From contig NZ_FOVF01000003.1 in the NCBI RefSeq assembly GCF_900115085.1, positions 219,917-283,916 of the forward strand: a stretch of 64,000 nucleotides of DNA, in the 5' to 3' direction. Source of the DNA: Dokdonella immobilis (GTDB lineage Bacteria > Pseudomonadota > Gammaproteobacteria > Xanthomonadales > Rhodanobacteraceae). Positions within the stretch are counted from its first letter, which is position 1. The number at the start of each line of letters is the position of its first letter. The notes under the pieces were generated by a model. That model searched no databases, was not told the DNA's origin, and saw only the letters and a program-made list of their open reading frames with translations. The translations under genes were made by a program, and so were the position numbers. Positions 42,516-51,699 of this stretch are shown here, one piece after another.

Positions 42516-42907
42516 GCGAGGCCTCCGTGGGCGTAGATCACGAACCAGACGATCGCCGTGAGCACCAGGCTGCCGATCACCGAAATCCACGAATTGGCGA
42601 CGAAACGTTCAATCGAGTAGCCGAGGCCGGCATCCTGCAGCAGATGGCGGATGCCGTTCAGCCAGTGATAGGCCAGGCACCAGGTCCAGCCGACCAGCAC
42701 GATCAGGCCGTACCAACTGGTGGCCAGGGCCACGACCTTGGCCCAGGCTTCGGGGCCACTGGCCAGGGCGACCAAGGCGGCGGCCACGAGCAGGCTGCCC
42801 AGGGCCAGGACGATACCGGTCGCGCGGTGCAGGATCGAAGTGACCATCTGGATCTGCCAGCGGTAGACCTGCAGGTGCGGAGAAAGCGGTCGAACGGTTG
42901 AGGACAT
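42512..42907 (-). CDS. sdhC: Succinate dehydrogenase cytochrome b556 subunit
   Basis: 131 residues, three helices. Family signature RPLSPHLQVYRWQIQMVTSILHRATGIVL with the quinone-site Ser and Arg; the heme histidine is in LAYHWLNGIRHLLQDAG. It is the first structural sdh subunit gene of the operon. Confidence 0.95.
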   Translation of the reverse strand: MSSTVRPLSPHLQVYRWQIQMVTSILHRATGIVLALGSLLVAAALVALASGPEAWAKVVALATSWYGLIVLVGWTWCLAYHWLNGIRHLLQDAGLGYSIERFVANSWISVIGSLVLTAIVWFVIYAHGGLA

Positions 42908-42965
42908 GAGGCGGGCCTTTGGCTTCTATCTGGCGACCTCGAGGGTCGGGACCAAAACAGACGAA

Positions 42966-43136
42966 TCAGAAATCGATGCAACGACCGTTCTTCTCCCAAT
43001 CGCCGTAGCGGGTGGGATCGGGACCACCCCGACCGCCGATCTCGACGGGTCGATCCTCGCCGCGCGAGGACTCGACCTGCTCGTCGGGAGCAGGCGGATT
43101 CGCGATGGATTCGGGGTCTGGTTTGGGGTTCGACAT
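42966..43136 (-). CDS. SdhAF4-like assembly factor (DUF1674)
   Basis: 56 residues. The end GGPDPTRYGDWEKNGRCIDF matches the DUF1674/SDHAF4 signature. In eukaryotes SDHAF4 binds flavinated SdhA during complex II assembly; the bacterial role is assumed similar. It lies 58 bases upstream of sdhC on the same strand, which strongly supports the call. Confidence 0.85.
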   Translation of the reverse strand: MSNPKPDPESIANPPAPDEQVESSRGEDRPVEIGGRGGPDPTRYGDWEKNGRCIDF

Positions 43137-43260
43137 GGAGAGTGTCAACTACAAAATCTTAATGCCCGGGGCCGATTCTGACAACCTTTGCCTGCACTTG
43201 CACTGGCCGATCGAAGCCTGCATCGTGCTCTTCGCAACTTCATGGATCTTCGCCACGACC

Positions 43261-44118
43261 GTGCCCATCCCGCTCGCTACTGCCGAGATCGTCGAACTCT
43301 CCGGCAACGACGCCATCGTCTTTGCCCAATCGCAATTCAGCAGCGACGTCGGCCTGCTCACGCCCGGCCACTACCAGTGGAGCGCCTGGCTTTCCGCCCA
43401 GGGACGCGTTCGACAGCTGTTCGCCCTGCTGCGACCGGATCCGGACCGGCTTCTCGCCTGGCTGCCACGCGGATCGGCCAACGACATGGTAACGGCGCTG
43501 ACGCGGTACGTGATGCGGGCAAAGGTCGCGCTGCGGGTCGTGCCGGACCTTGTCCTGCACGATGGCGAAGCCGAACCGAGCGCGAGCGGCGTGCTGACTC
43601 CCGCCGACAGCGGCTGGTTGCTCGCCCTGCCCGGTTCGACGCCACGCAGCGCCGTGCTGGCCAGCGCGCCGGCATCGCCCGCTCCCGATCCACGGCGACT
43701 CGTCGAATGGCAGCTGGCCGATGTCGACGCTGGCCTGCCCTGGATCGGGCCGGAAGTCGCGGATATGTTCACGCCGCAGGCACTCGGAATCGAGCGGCTC
43801 GGTGCGATCAGTCACGCCAAGGGCTGTTACCCGGGCCAGGAGATCGTGGCGCGACTGCACTATCGCGGCGGCAACAAGCGCGGCTGCTTTCGCGTCTCGA
43901 TCGAGCAGCCCGCTCCGCCACGGCCGGGCACCTCGATCGTTTCCGCCACCGGCAGCGCGCTCGGCACCCTTCTCTACGCAGCGCCGAGTGACGCCATGCG
44001 CAGCCGCGGCCTCGCCGTGCTCCCGCAACAGGAGGCCGAGCACCTCGCGCCGACTCTCGAGAGCGGAGCATGCGTTGAAATCCTCGGACCGGCAGGCAAA
44101 TCCCCCAGCACCGATTGA
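43261..44118 (+). CDS. ygfZ: YgfZ-like folate-binding protein
   Basis: 285 residues if the GTG at 43261 is used; in-frame ATGs at 43135 and 43162 would add a non-family-like extension and overlap the divergent sdhAF4 start. The YgfZ signature KGCYPGQEIVARLHYRGGNKR lies in the C-terminal half, and LSGNDAIVFAQSQFSSDV at the N-terminus. The family helps maintain Fe-S enzymes, fitting its place next to the sdh genes. The start is uncertain. Confidence 0.85.
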   Translation: MPIPLATAEIVELSGNDAIVFAQSQFSSDVGLLTPGHYQWSAWLSAQGRVRQLFALLRPDPDRLLAWLPRGSANDMVTALTRYVMRAKVALRVVPDLVLHDGEAEPSASGVLTPADSGWLLALPGSTPRSAVLASAPASPAPDPRRLVEWQLADVDAGLPWIGPEVADMFTPQALGIERLGAISHAKGCYPGQEIVARLHYRGGNKRGCFRVSIEQPAPPRPGTSIVSATGSALGTLLYAAPSDAMRSRGLAVLPQQEAEHLAPTLESGACVEILGPAGKSPSTD

Positions 44119-44180
44119 GTGGTATGGTCCTTGCTAGTCTAGTTCGTGGTGTACCATCGAAAAGACGGGGGAACAAACGC

Positions 44181-45014
44181 ATGAGCAGCCAGAGCAGATT
44201 TGGAAATCGCATCCGGCTCACCGCCTGCGCCATGGGCGTTGGTCTGGTCCTTTCGGCGGCCTCGGTCGAGGCAGCCGAGTATCGATTCACGCCCGAGCCG
44301 ACCTACGCGCCGGACGTGGCCAAGGACGTCTACAAACCCCTCCTCGACTATCTGAGCAAGGCGACCGGGGATACCTTCGTCCTCGTCGCGCCGGCCAACT
44401 ACTCGAGCTACTGGCGCGACATCCTCAAGCCGGACGTAACCGATTTCTCCTACGACGAAGCCCACTTCGCCGACTATCGGATCCAGCATTCGAATTTCAT
44501 CCCGCTGGTACGAAAGGCCGAGCCGACGACCTATACCCTGCTTGCCAACGTCGAGTTCGAAGGCAAGGAGCCCAACGCCCTGCTCGGCTCGAAGATTGCG
44601 ACGATGCCAGCGCCGAGCCTGGGCTATGCCCTGCTCGCGCAGTTCTTTCCCGATCCGGTCCAGCAGCCGCAGATCCTCTCCACCGCGACATCCTGGCGCG
44701 ACACGGTGCAAATCGTGTTCGGCGGCGAGGCCGACGCGGCGATCATTCCGAGCTGGATCGCCAGCGCCGACGGATATCCCAACCTGGTCACCATCAAGAC
44801 CTCGCGGGAGTTTCCCGGTACGGCCATCCTCGCCTCGCCTTCGGTACCCGAGGAAGTCCGCACCAAGGTGCGCGACGCGTTGCTGAACGTCGAAGGCGCG
44901 CCGGAACTGGTCGAGGTGCTGCTCGAACTGGGCATCACGCGCTTCGTGCCCGCCAGCCCGAAGGACTTCGCCGGCGACCAGCAGATGCTCAGCGGCTTCT
45001 ATGGCTACAAGTAA
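44181..45014 (+). CDS. PhnD-like periplasmic substrate-binding protein
   Basis: 277 residues. A signal peptide ends near ASVEA-AEYRF. The body fits the phosphate/phosphonate-binding PhnD family: TYAPDVAKDVYKPLLDYLSKATG, DFSYDEAHFADYRI and IIPSWIASADG. No permease or ATPase gene is adjacent, so it may serve as an orphan binding or sensing protein. GGGGGAAC precedes the ATG. The ligand is unknown. Confidence 0.8.
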   Translation: MSSQSRFGNRIRLTACAMGVGLVLSAASVEAAEYRFTPEPTYAPDVAKDVYKPLLDYLSKATGDTFVLVAPANYSSYWRDILKPDVTDFSYDEAHFADYRIQHSNFIPLVRKAEPTTYTLLANVEFEGKEPNALLGSKIATMPAPSLGYALLAQFFPDPVQQPQILSTATSWRDTVQIVFGGEADAAIIPSWIASADGYPNLVTIKTSREFPGTAILASPSVPEEVRTKVRDALLNVEGAPELVEVLLELGITRFVPASPKDFAGDQQMLSGFYGYK

Positions 45015-45547
45015 GGGATCGCCCGGTAGCGCACTGCGAACTTTGCGCTTTCGCATCAAAGGCTTTTTCTAAAACGTTACATTCCATCGTTTGATGGATA
45101 TGCCGAAATTCGCAAGCTGAATGGCTTGTTCATGTTTTGGCTGTTTTTGAGTGACAACTTCATTGCAAGGAAGTACTCTCCGCGCCGAGTCGTACGAATG
45201 GTGTGTCCACGCCACCAGCAACCTTCAAATCCTGATGAGTTCGTTTGTTGATTCATCATTGAGAGGACTACGAGACAACGGGCCATAACGACCGCCGCGA
45301 ATGGCAGACGAAACGGCCCAATGCACAAGGCGCAAACCTTTTCGCGCCTGACAATCATCAGATCGTGCATGTATTCGGACGCGTGGCCCGATGGGGCCGC
45401 GGGTCCGGCTTCATGCGCACCGCGGCACCAAACTTTCGGGTAGGTGCCTGACGGCCAGGTCGAGCGGCTTCCTGGAATGCAGCGCGCTTTGCGCACTGCA
45501 TGAATCGAGCCCATGCGCCCGGCTGAGGATTCAGGAGAATTCGAGCA
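45015..45547. other. Gene-free stretch, less GC-rich than flanks
   Basis: About 530 bases. An open frame on the minus strand (45077-45514) has no family-like features and a composition unlike its neighbours, so it is not called. The right part must hold the promoter of the hydrolase gene. Possibly an acquired or decayed segment. Confidence 0.5.
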
Positions 45548-45985
45548 ATGAAATTGGCATGGTTACTCTGGCTGGCATCGATACTGCCGGCCCATGAAGC
45601 CGATCGAACGTGTCTTGCCGCGATGGTCTATCTCGAGGCCCGCAGCGAAACCCAACTCGGCCAGGCCGCCGTCGCTGAAGTCGCCATGCGGCGGCGCGAT
45701 GATGGCCGCTGGGGCGACAACATCTGCGACGTCGTCAACGCCCGCCTGCAGTTCGCGATTTCCACGACCAACAAGAATTACATGCTGCGCAATCCGGTGG
45801 CCTGGCAGACTGCATGGACGGTCGCCGACCATGCCCTGCAAATGTGGGATCTGCCGGTCGAGAAGCGCAAGTTCGTCGTTCCCGATGCCGATCACTTCGT
45901 CGCCGAGGAACACGCATCACCGGCATGGATGAAAGGCCAGCCGCTGGCGGTGATCGGCGCACACAGCTTCTACCGGGTGAATTGA
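45548..45985 (+). CDS. SleB-like cell wall hydrolase
   Basis: 145 residues. Short hydrophobic leader (LAWLLWLASILPAHE), then the Hydrolase_2/SleB pattern: CLAAMVYLEARSETQLGQAAVAEVAMRR with the catalytic Glu, and a closing region HSFYRVN. The middle replaces the usual short QFS segment by LQFAISTTNKNY. AGGAGAA precedes the ATG. It probably cuts peptidoglycan in the periplasm. Confidence 0.82.
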   Translation: MKLAWLLWLASILPAHEADRTCLAAMVYLEARSETQLGQAAVAEVAMRRRDDGRWGDNICDVVNARLQFAISTTNKNYMLRNPVAWQTAWTVADHALQMWDLPVEKRKFVVPDADHFVAEEHASPAWMKGQPLAVIGAHSFYRVN

Positions 45986-46029
45986 CGCACCGCTTATTGG
46001 GCGCTCCCGGCTATTGAACGAAAAAAGAA

Positions 46030-46064
46030 AAGCCGGCGACATTGTCGCCGGCTTTCTTGTTTTT
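46030..46064. terminator. Bidirectional terminator
   Basis: Perfect stem AAAGCCGGCGACA / TGTCGCCGGCTTT with a short loop, A-rich on the left and T-rich on the right. It lies between two convergent genes and can serve both. Confidence 0.88.
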
Positions 46065-46085
46065 TCAGCAGGTCGGCTGTTCCGA

Positions 46086-46526
46086 TCAGCGTGCTGGCAC
46101 CACGTAACCATTGTCGATATAGACGCGGTCACCGCGGCGCAGATGGTAGTCCTCGGACTGCTCATAGGCGTAGGTGCGTCCACGATCCATGCGCACGGTG
46201 ATTCGATAGTAGCTTCGGCCGCGTCGATTGTTCTTCTCGACGTTGTGGCCAATCACACCGCCAGCCACTGCGCCAGCGATCGTGGCTGCCTTGCGTCCGT
46301 CGCCCTTGCCGACCTGGTTGCCGAGCGCCCCACCGACGATCGCACCAAGCACGGTGCCGCCGCCGACGTGGCGATCTCGCTGGCCGATGGATTCGATACG
46401 GACCACTCGCCCGCAGTTGTCGCATCCACGCTCGTAGTAGTGGCCGCGGGCCTCGACCGACTGCATCGGCGCGCACGCGGCGATCAGGAATGACGCGACG
46501 CCTGCCAGTAGAATTCGATTGAGCAT
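46086..46526 (-). CDS. Glycine-zipper lipoprotein (17 kDa antigen/SlyB-like)
   Basis: 146 residues. Signal peptide with lipobox LIAAC. The glycine zipper is GGGTVLGAIVGGALGNQVGKGDGRKAATIAGAVAGGVIGHNVE, a 2TM-like hairpin; a basic C-terminal domain ends DYHLRRGDRVYIDNGYV. Likely an outer membrane stability lipoprotein. Confidence 0.85.
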   Translation of the reverse strand: MLNRILLAGVASFLIAACAPMQSVEARGHYYERGCDNCGRVVRIESIGQRDRHVGGGTVLGAIVGGALGNQVGKGDGRKAATIAGAVAGGVIGHNVEKNNRRGRSYYRITVRMDRGRTYAYEQSEDYHLRRGDRVYIDNGYVVPAR

Positions 46527-46746
46527 GTCTTGCACTCCTCTGTTTTCACTGTTCTGTCCGAAGGCTCGAACAGCTGTCTGGGAGGGTGACAATCGACGCA
46601 TGAACCCAAACCCAATATTGATCCCGAACCTGAACGCACGCCTGACACCGCAACGAAACTGCAGCATCGCGGGTGGCAGGGGCTCCGCCTTCCTACCTTC
46701 GCAACGGCGCATCGGTTAGCATCCTCGCTCCCTGGAACGGCTCGCC

Positions 46747-47949
46747 ATGCACGATCAAGCCCCGTTGCTCGACGAATTGCGCAACATGGATGCCGAAGCC
46801 GCCGCACGGCGATTGGCTTCGCAGCCCGACAACTCAATCGCTGCCCATCTGCATGCCATGGGCCCGGGACGCGGACTGGCCGTGCTCGATCGCTTCGGGC
46901 CCGAGCGACGCACCCGAATCGCATTCGCCGCCGGTCACGGCACGGGCGAGCAGTGGCTTTCGAGCCGCAATTGGCCGGAGGGATCGGTCGGACGCCTGAT
47001 GGAACAGGCACCCGCCGCATTCTCGGGCGAGGCGCGGGTTGCAACGGTACTGGAGGAACTGCGCCCGGTCGCCTCGCGAAGCCTGGTCACCTATGTCTTC
47101 GTCGTCGACGACTCGCATCATCTGACCGGCGTAGTCACCTTTCGGGAAATGGTGTTCGCGGATCCCGACCAGCGCCTCGAGGAAATCATGGTTCCGCATC
47201 CGTTCTCCCTGCAACCGGAGACGGATGTCGTGGTCGCCATGCGCGAGGTCGTGCGCCGCCACTATCCGGTCTACCCGGTCTGCGACGCCGACGGACGCCT
47301 GATCGGCGTGGTCCGCGGTTCGGTCCTGTTCGAGGAACAGGCCTTCGAGATCAGCGCGCAGGCCGGCTCGATGGTCGGCGTCGAGAAGGAGGAGCGCCTG
47401 AGCACGTCCTGGGGTCGCAGCCTGCGCTTCCGTCACCCCTGGTTGCAGCTCAACCTGCTGGCGACCTTCATCACAGCCGCCGTGGTCAGCGCGTTCCAGG
47501 GCACGATCAACCAGGTGGTCCTGCTCGCCGTGTTCCTGCCCGTGCTATCCGACCAGTGCAACAACACCGGCTGCCAGGCCCTGGCCGTGACCCTGCGCGG
47601 GATGACCTTTGGCGACCTCAAACCCGGACAGGGTTGGCGCCTGATCGCCAAGGAAGCCTGGCTCGGCATGCTCAACGGATCCATGACCGGCGTTCTTGGC
47701 GGCCTTGCCATGTATGCGCTGGCCGCGCACCAGGGCAACCCGGACGCCTTGACGCTCGCCTTCATCACCTGGCTGGCCATGGCCGCCAGTTGCGGCATCG
47801 CCGGCATCGTCGGCGCCGGCGTGCCTCAGGTCCTGCGTCAGATCGGCGCGGATCCGGCCACCGCATCGAGCATCTTCCTGACCAAGGCGACCGACATCGT
47901 CAGCCTCGCCATGTTCCTGGGCCTGGCGGCCTGGCTCGTCGTGCGCTGA
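46747..47949 (+). CDS. mgtE: MgtE-family magnesium transporter
   Basis: 400 residues. A shortened N-terminal domain leads to two CBS domains (about 85-200; SLVTYVFVVDDSHHLTGVVTFREMVF and YPVYPVCDADGRLIGVVRGSVLF) and five transmembrane helices. The ion-path segment reads LPVLSDQCNNTGCQALAVTLRG, where many MgtE proteins have a GNxGxQ motif, so it is slightly divergent. It is inner membrane, probably Mg2+-gated. Confidence 0.88.
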   Translation: MHDQAPLLDELRNMDAEAAARRLASQPDNSIAAHLHAMGPGRGLAVLDRFGPERRTRIAFAAGHGTGEQWLSSRNWPEGSVGRLMEQAPAAFSGEARVATVLEELRPVASRSLVTYVFVVDDSHHLTGVVTFREMVFADPDQRLEEIMVPHPFSLQPETDVVVAMREVVRRHYPVYPVCDADGRLIGVVRGSVLFEEQAFEISAQAGSMVGVEKEERLSTSWGRSLRFRHPWLQLNLLATFITAAVVSAFQGTINQVVLLAVFLPVLSDQCNNTGCQALAVTLRGMTFGDLKPGQGWRLIAKEAWLGMLNGSMTGVLGGLAMYALAAHQGNPDALTLAFITWLAMAASCGIAGIVGAGVPQVLRQIGADPATASSIFLTKATDIVSLAMFLGLAAWLVVR

Positions 47950-47965
47950 TAGCGGGCACGCCATC

Positions 47966-48769
47966 GTGCTGCTGATCGACAGCCACTCGCATATCGACAC
48001 GTCAGCATTCGATGCGGACCGCGCGGACGCAGTGGCCCGCGCCCGCGCGCTCGGCGTCACGCAACAGATCGTTCCCGCCATCTCGCAATCCGGCTGGTCC
48101 AACTTGCGCGAGGTTTGCGCCCGTCATGCGGGGCTGCATCCAGCGTACGGCCTGCACCCGATGTACCTGGACGACCATGAGCCGGCGCACCTCGATGAAC
48201 TTGCCGCCGTCATCGAAACGGAAAGGCCCGTCGCGGTCGGCGAATGCGGCCTCGACTTCTACGTCGAAGGCCTCGATCGCGATGAGCAGTACCGGTATTT
48301 CCGACGCCAGCTCGAACTCGCCCGCGAGCTCGACCTTCCCGTGATCATCCATGCCCGACGTGCCTTCGATGAAGTGACCGCCTGCATCCGCCGCCTCGAC
48401 GGACTGCGCGGCGTCGTGCACAGCTTTTCCGGCAGCGCCCAGCAGGCCGAAAATCTGTGCAGTCTCGGCTTCCTCCTCGGCATCGGTGGACCGGTCACCT
48501 ACCCGCGAGCGAACCGCCTGCGCGACATCGTCGCCACGCTGCCGGCCGACCATCTGCTGCTCGAAACCGACTCGCCCGATCAACCCCTGCACGGACACCA
48601 GGGCGAACGCAATGAACCGGCGCGGCTGGTCGAGGTGCTGCAGACCGTCGCCCACCTGCGCAGCGAAAGCGAAGCCGAGGTCGCAGCGACCACGAGTCGC
48701 AACGCCTGCCGGTTGTTCGGGCTTGATGCGCGGGCGGGTAGCCTGGGTGTTACGGGCGCACCGGATTAG
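47966..48769 (+). CDS. TatD-family metal-dependent hydrolase
   Basis: 267 residues with a GTG start. Metal ligands are visible in LLIDSHSHID, AVGECGLDFY, VIIHARRAFDE and LLETDSPDQP. TatD enzymes are 3'-5' DNA/RNA nucleases or related hydrolases; the precise substrate is unclear. It starts 16 bases after mgtE and is likely cotranscribed. Confidence 0.9.
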   Translation: MLLIDSHSHIDTSAFDADRADAVARARALGVTQQIVPAISQSGWSNLREVCARHAGLHPAYGLHPMYLDDHEPAHLDELAAVIETERPVAVGECGLDFYVEGLDRDEQYRYFRRQLELARELDLPVIIHARRAFDEVTACIRRLDGLRGVVHSFSGSAQQAENLCSLGFLLGIGGPVTYPRANRLRDIVATLPADHLLLETDSPDQPLHGHQGERNEPARLVEVLQTVAHLRSESEAEVAATTSRNACRLFGLDARAGSLGVTGAPD

Positions 48770-48799
48770 AGCGCACTCGCGTCGGGCGGCGCGGGCTTG

Positions 48800-49235
48800 G
48801 ATGACCGTTCCCGCGTTGCCGCTTCGTTGTTGCTTCGGCCCGAATGCTCTTCTGCGAATTGTGGGGTGTGGCATCGTGGCGAAAGGCATCGCGCCTTAAG
48901 GCGCTCCTACGTCAAGCGGGCGAACGCGTGCGCGGGCCTCGATGGCCCTTCCCGCGTCTCCGCTTCGTTGTTGGTGGTGAGCGCATGCGAACCCCAACGT
49001 CGCCATGTGGGCTCATCGCGAAGGTAAGGGTCGTTGGGATGCGCTGACCCTAACCTCCCGCGCTACGAAAAGCATGCGATGCGTGGCCGCGGGCGTCGGT
49101 GGCCGATTCCGCGTTGCCGCTTCGTTGTAGGAAGCGGCTTTAGCCGCGATGCTCTTTTGCGAATTTTGGAGCGCGGCATCGTGGCGAAATGCTTCGAGCC
49201 TGAAGGCTCTTCCTACGAAGAGCGGGCGAATGAAA
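48800..49235. repeat. REP pairs between two convergent genes
   Basis: Two copies of the same A/B unit seen in the 37.5-38.5 kb array, here degenerate. A type B-like palindrome lies at 48886-48911. Type A (AGCGGCTTTAGCCGC) is at 49127-49152, and a variant GAGCCTGAAGGCTC at 49195-49209. The stem changes stay complementary. No gene is present in 48770-49277. Confidence 0.8.
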
Positions 49236-49277
49236 GTCCGCGCGCAACCTGGGTCAAACCGGATTTGAGGTTTGGCT

Positions 49278-50096
49278 TTAGGCCGGAGCCTCGTCCTTTG
49301 CCGCAAGCAGCTTCTCGATCGCCGCCGCGACCGCCGCGAACGCGAAGGTCGCGGTCACATGCGTCACCGCTCCGAGACCGCCGCCGCAATCGAGCTTGAG
49401 GCCGGCTTCGCCTGCCGGCGGACGCTGGCCGCAGACGCTGCCATCGGCCTGCGGATAGCGCACGTTCTCCAGCGAATAGACAGCCTGCACGCCAAAGTAC
49501 CGTTTCGGCCCGCGTGGAAAGCGGAACTCCTCGCGCAACTTCTTGCGGATCAGGGCCAGCATCGCATCGTGCTCGGTGCGCGAGAGGTCGCGAATGCGCA
49601 CCAGGGTCGGATCCACGCGTCCACCGGCCGAGCCACTGACGATCAGGGGCAACTTGCGGCGACGGCACCAGGCGATCGTCTCGACCTTGACCCGGAAGGC
49701 GTCGCAGCAATCGAGGACGAGGTCGTAGCCGCGACCGAGCAGGCGTTCCAGGTTCGCAGGGGTCAGGAATTCGGCGAAGGTCTCCACCTGCAAGGCGGGA
49801 TTGATCGCCCGCGCGCGCTCGGCCATCACGTCGACTTTGGCGCGCCCATACTGCCCGTCCAGCGCATGCAGCTGGCGATTCGTATTGCTCAGACAAACGT
49901 CGTCGGCGTCGATCAGGGTCAGTCGCCCGATCGCACTGCGGGCGAGCGCCTCGACCGCCCAGGAGCCGACGCCGCCGATGCCGATCACGCAGACGTGCTT
50001 GCCGGCCAGGCGCGCACTGCTGCCGCTGCCGTAGAGCCGGTCGAGACCTCGAAAGCGTTCGTCGGTGACCGGGCTGGTGGAGACGGGGCTGTTCAT
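49278..50096 (-). CDS. tcdA: tRNA threonylcarbamoyladenosine dehydratase
   Basis: 272 residues, E1/ThiF-like. ATP-binding CVIGIGGVGSWAVEALARSAIGRLTLIDADDV, then SNTNRQLHAL and YDLVLDCCDAFRVK with the catalytic Cys region. It converts t6A37 of tRNA to the cyclic ct6A. The C-terminal hydrophobic helix is present. Confidence 0.95.
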   Translation of the reverse strand: MNSPVSTSPVTDERFRGLDRLYGSGSSARLAGKHVCVIGIGGVGSWAVEALARSAIGRLTLIDADDVCLSNTNRQLHALDGQYGRAKVDVMAERARAINPALQVETFAEFLTPANLERLLGRGYDLVLDCCDAFRVKVETIAWCRRRKLPLIVSGSAGGRVDPTLVRIRDLSRTEHDAMLALIRKKLREEFRFPRGPKRYFGVQAVYSLENVRYPQADGSVCGQRPPAGEAGLKLDCGGGLGAVTHVTATFAFAAVAAAIEKLLAAKDEAPA

Positions 50097-50216
50097 TGGG
50101 CGCGGGAGGGTATCACGCGACAGCTGATCCGCTGTTGCCCAGGTGCGACGCGGCGCCGCAACCGGAATTTTCGCATCCCGCTACCATGAGGGTTTCTTCA
50201 TCCGGATTTTCCCGCC

Positions 50217-50603
50217 ATGCGTTATCTGGTCTGCCTTCTGCTCGGCCTGATCATCGGGGCGCTCTGCGCTGTCACTGCGGCCAATATCCTAGGCCGCAGG
50301 AACGCCTATCCCAAGGCCCTGATGACGGTCATGAACCACGAACTCAAGGTTGCCCGTGACGCGGGCGCAAAACCGGCTTGTGACGATTCGGGTCCTGCCC
50401 TCGCCAAGCTGGCGCTGCTCTCGGCGGATATCGAGGTGGCCATGCCCGATGAAGGACCCACCCCCGACCGGGTTTTCCATCAATACGCCAGCGAGCTCAC
50501 GACCGTCATCCAGAAAGCCAGGAATACAGGCTGCGAGGGGCGCGCCCAGGCCGTGACCGAGGTTGGCAATGCGTGCGATGCGTGCCACCGCGACTATCGC
50601 TGA
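50217..50603 (+). CDS. Membrane-anchored cytochrome c'-like protein
   Basis: 128 residues. An N-terminal helix YLVCLLLGLIIGALCAVTAANIL anchors or exports it. Helical stretches follow, and the heme motif CDACH is at the extreme C-terminus (about residue 120), as in four-helix cytochrome c'/c556 proteins. It is a periplasmic electron carrier or gas sensor; partner unknown. Confidence 0.78.
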   Translation: MRYLVCLLLGLIIGALCAVTAANILGRRNAYPKALMTVMNHELKVARDAGAKPACDDSGPALAKLALLSADIEVAMPDEGPTPDRVFHQYASELTTVIQKARNTGCEGRAQAVTEVGNACDACHRDYR

Positions 50604-50735
50604 ATTCAACACCAAGAGTTCCGGAAACAGACGTCGCGCCATGGGCGCGCTGCTGGCCGCGGCCCCATAACGCAACTCAAAGGTTGCATATTGCCCGCAA
50701 CTGCGGCAGACTCATTCGCAACCAGGAGGTTGCCA

Positions 50736-51179
50736 ATGACTGACCGCATCGAAAAGCAGATCGACATCAACGCCCCCGTCTCGCGCGTCTGGCGCGCCCT
50801 GACCGATCACGTGGAGTTCGGCGAATGGTTCCGGGTCAAGCTCGACGGCCCGTTCGTGGTCGGCGAGGAATCGACCGGCCACATGACCTACCCCGGCTAT
50901 GAGCATGTGCAGTGGCACGCCGTGACCCGGGCGATCGAGCCCGAGCATCGCCTGGCCTTCAGCTGGCACCCGTACGCGATCGAACCCGGAGTCGACTACT
51001 CGGATGAAGAGCCGACCCTGGTCGAATTCTTCCTCGAACCGATCGAGTCCGGCACGCGCTTGCGGGTCATCGAATCCGGATTCGACCGTATCCCGGCCGG
51101 GCGGCGACCCGAGGCATTGCGCATGAATACGGGCGGATGGGAAGCCCAGGTCAAGAACATCAAGCAACATGTCGAGTAG
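50736..51179 (+). CDS. SRPBCC / AHSA1-like protein
   Basis: 147 residues, from the ATG at 50736 with AGGAGG upstream. Family segments IEKQIDINAPVSRVWRALTDHVEFGEWF and TLVEFFLEPIESGTRLRVIESGFDRIP, then GGWEAQVKNIKQHVE. It is coupled to an ArsR-type regulator by an 11-base overlap, a common pairing. Ligand unknown. Confidence 0.88.
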   Translation: MTDRIEKQIDINAPVSRVWRALTDHVEFGEWFRVKLDGPFVVGEESTGHMTYPGYEHVQWHAVTRAIEPEHRLAFSWHPYAIEPGVDYSDEEPTLVEFFLEPIESGTRLRVIESGFDRIPAGRRPEALRMNTGGWEAQVKNIKQHVE

Positions 51180-51516
51180 CGCATCGGCACGCCGTGCGGA
51201 CACCGACGAAGCGACCGCGGCCATCTTCGCCGCACTCGGCGATGGGACACGGCTCGCCCTTGTTGCGCGCCTGAGCCAAGGATCTGCGTGTTCGATCAGC
51301 CAATTGGCCGAGCACTCCGCCTTGACCCGACAGGCCATCACCAAACATCTGCAGGTACTCGAAAAGGCCGGTCTGGTCAGCCGACGAAAGTCCGGCCGCG
51401 AGACGCTCTATGCCTGCCAGCCCCGGCCGTTGCACGATGCCCGGCGCTATCTCGATGTCGTTGAACGCCAGTGGGACCAGGCCCTGGGCAGACTGAAGAC
51501 TTTCATCGAACGCTGA
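51169..51516 (+). CDS. ArsR-family transcriptional regulator
   Basis: 115 residues. Winged helix with IFAALGDGTRLALVARLSQG, CSISQLAEHSALTRQAITKHLQVLEKAGLVSRRKSGRETLYACQP. No metal-binding Cys pair is evident, so it belongs to the metal-independent group that controls adjacent SRPBCC genes. The start overlaps the upstream gene by 11 bases. Confidence 0.9.
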   Translation: MSSSASARRADTDEATAAIFAALGDGTRLALVARLSQGSACSISQLAEHSALTRQAITKHLQVLEKAGLVSRRKSGRETLYACQPRPLHDARRYLDVVERQWDQALGRLKTFIER

Positions 51517-51699
51517 ACCCCGGTCGCATCGTGCCGACGGTGCTCTGTATAGCCTGGCTGATTTTTCCTCGCCCGATCTGGCCCTTGTTGCCGCGACATT
51601 CCGTTGATCAGGAAAGCAGGGCCGACGGCGCCTCACGGCACGATCACGGCTCGAACGAGATGTCGTGCCCAAAACGACGCCAACAACGGGAGTGGCTCG

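Noticed and set aside
40185..42536. 783-residue open frame on the plus strand
   Set aside because: Antisense to sdhA and sdhD; starts inside the heptamer repeat, no family pattern.
45077..45514. 145-residue minus-strand open frame
   Set aside because: Unusual Cys/Trp/Arg composition, no ribosome site or family-like segment.
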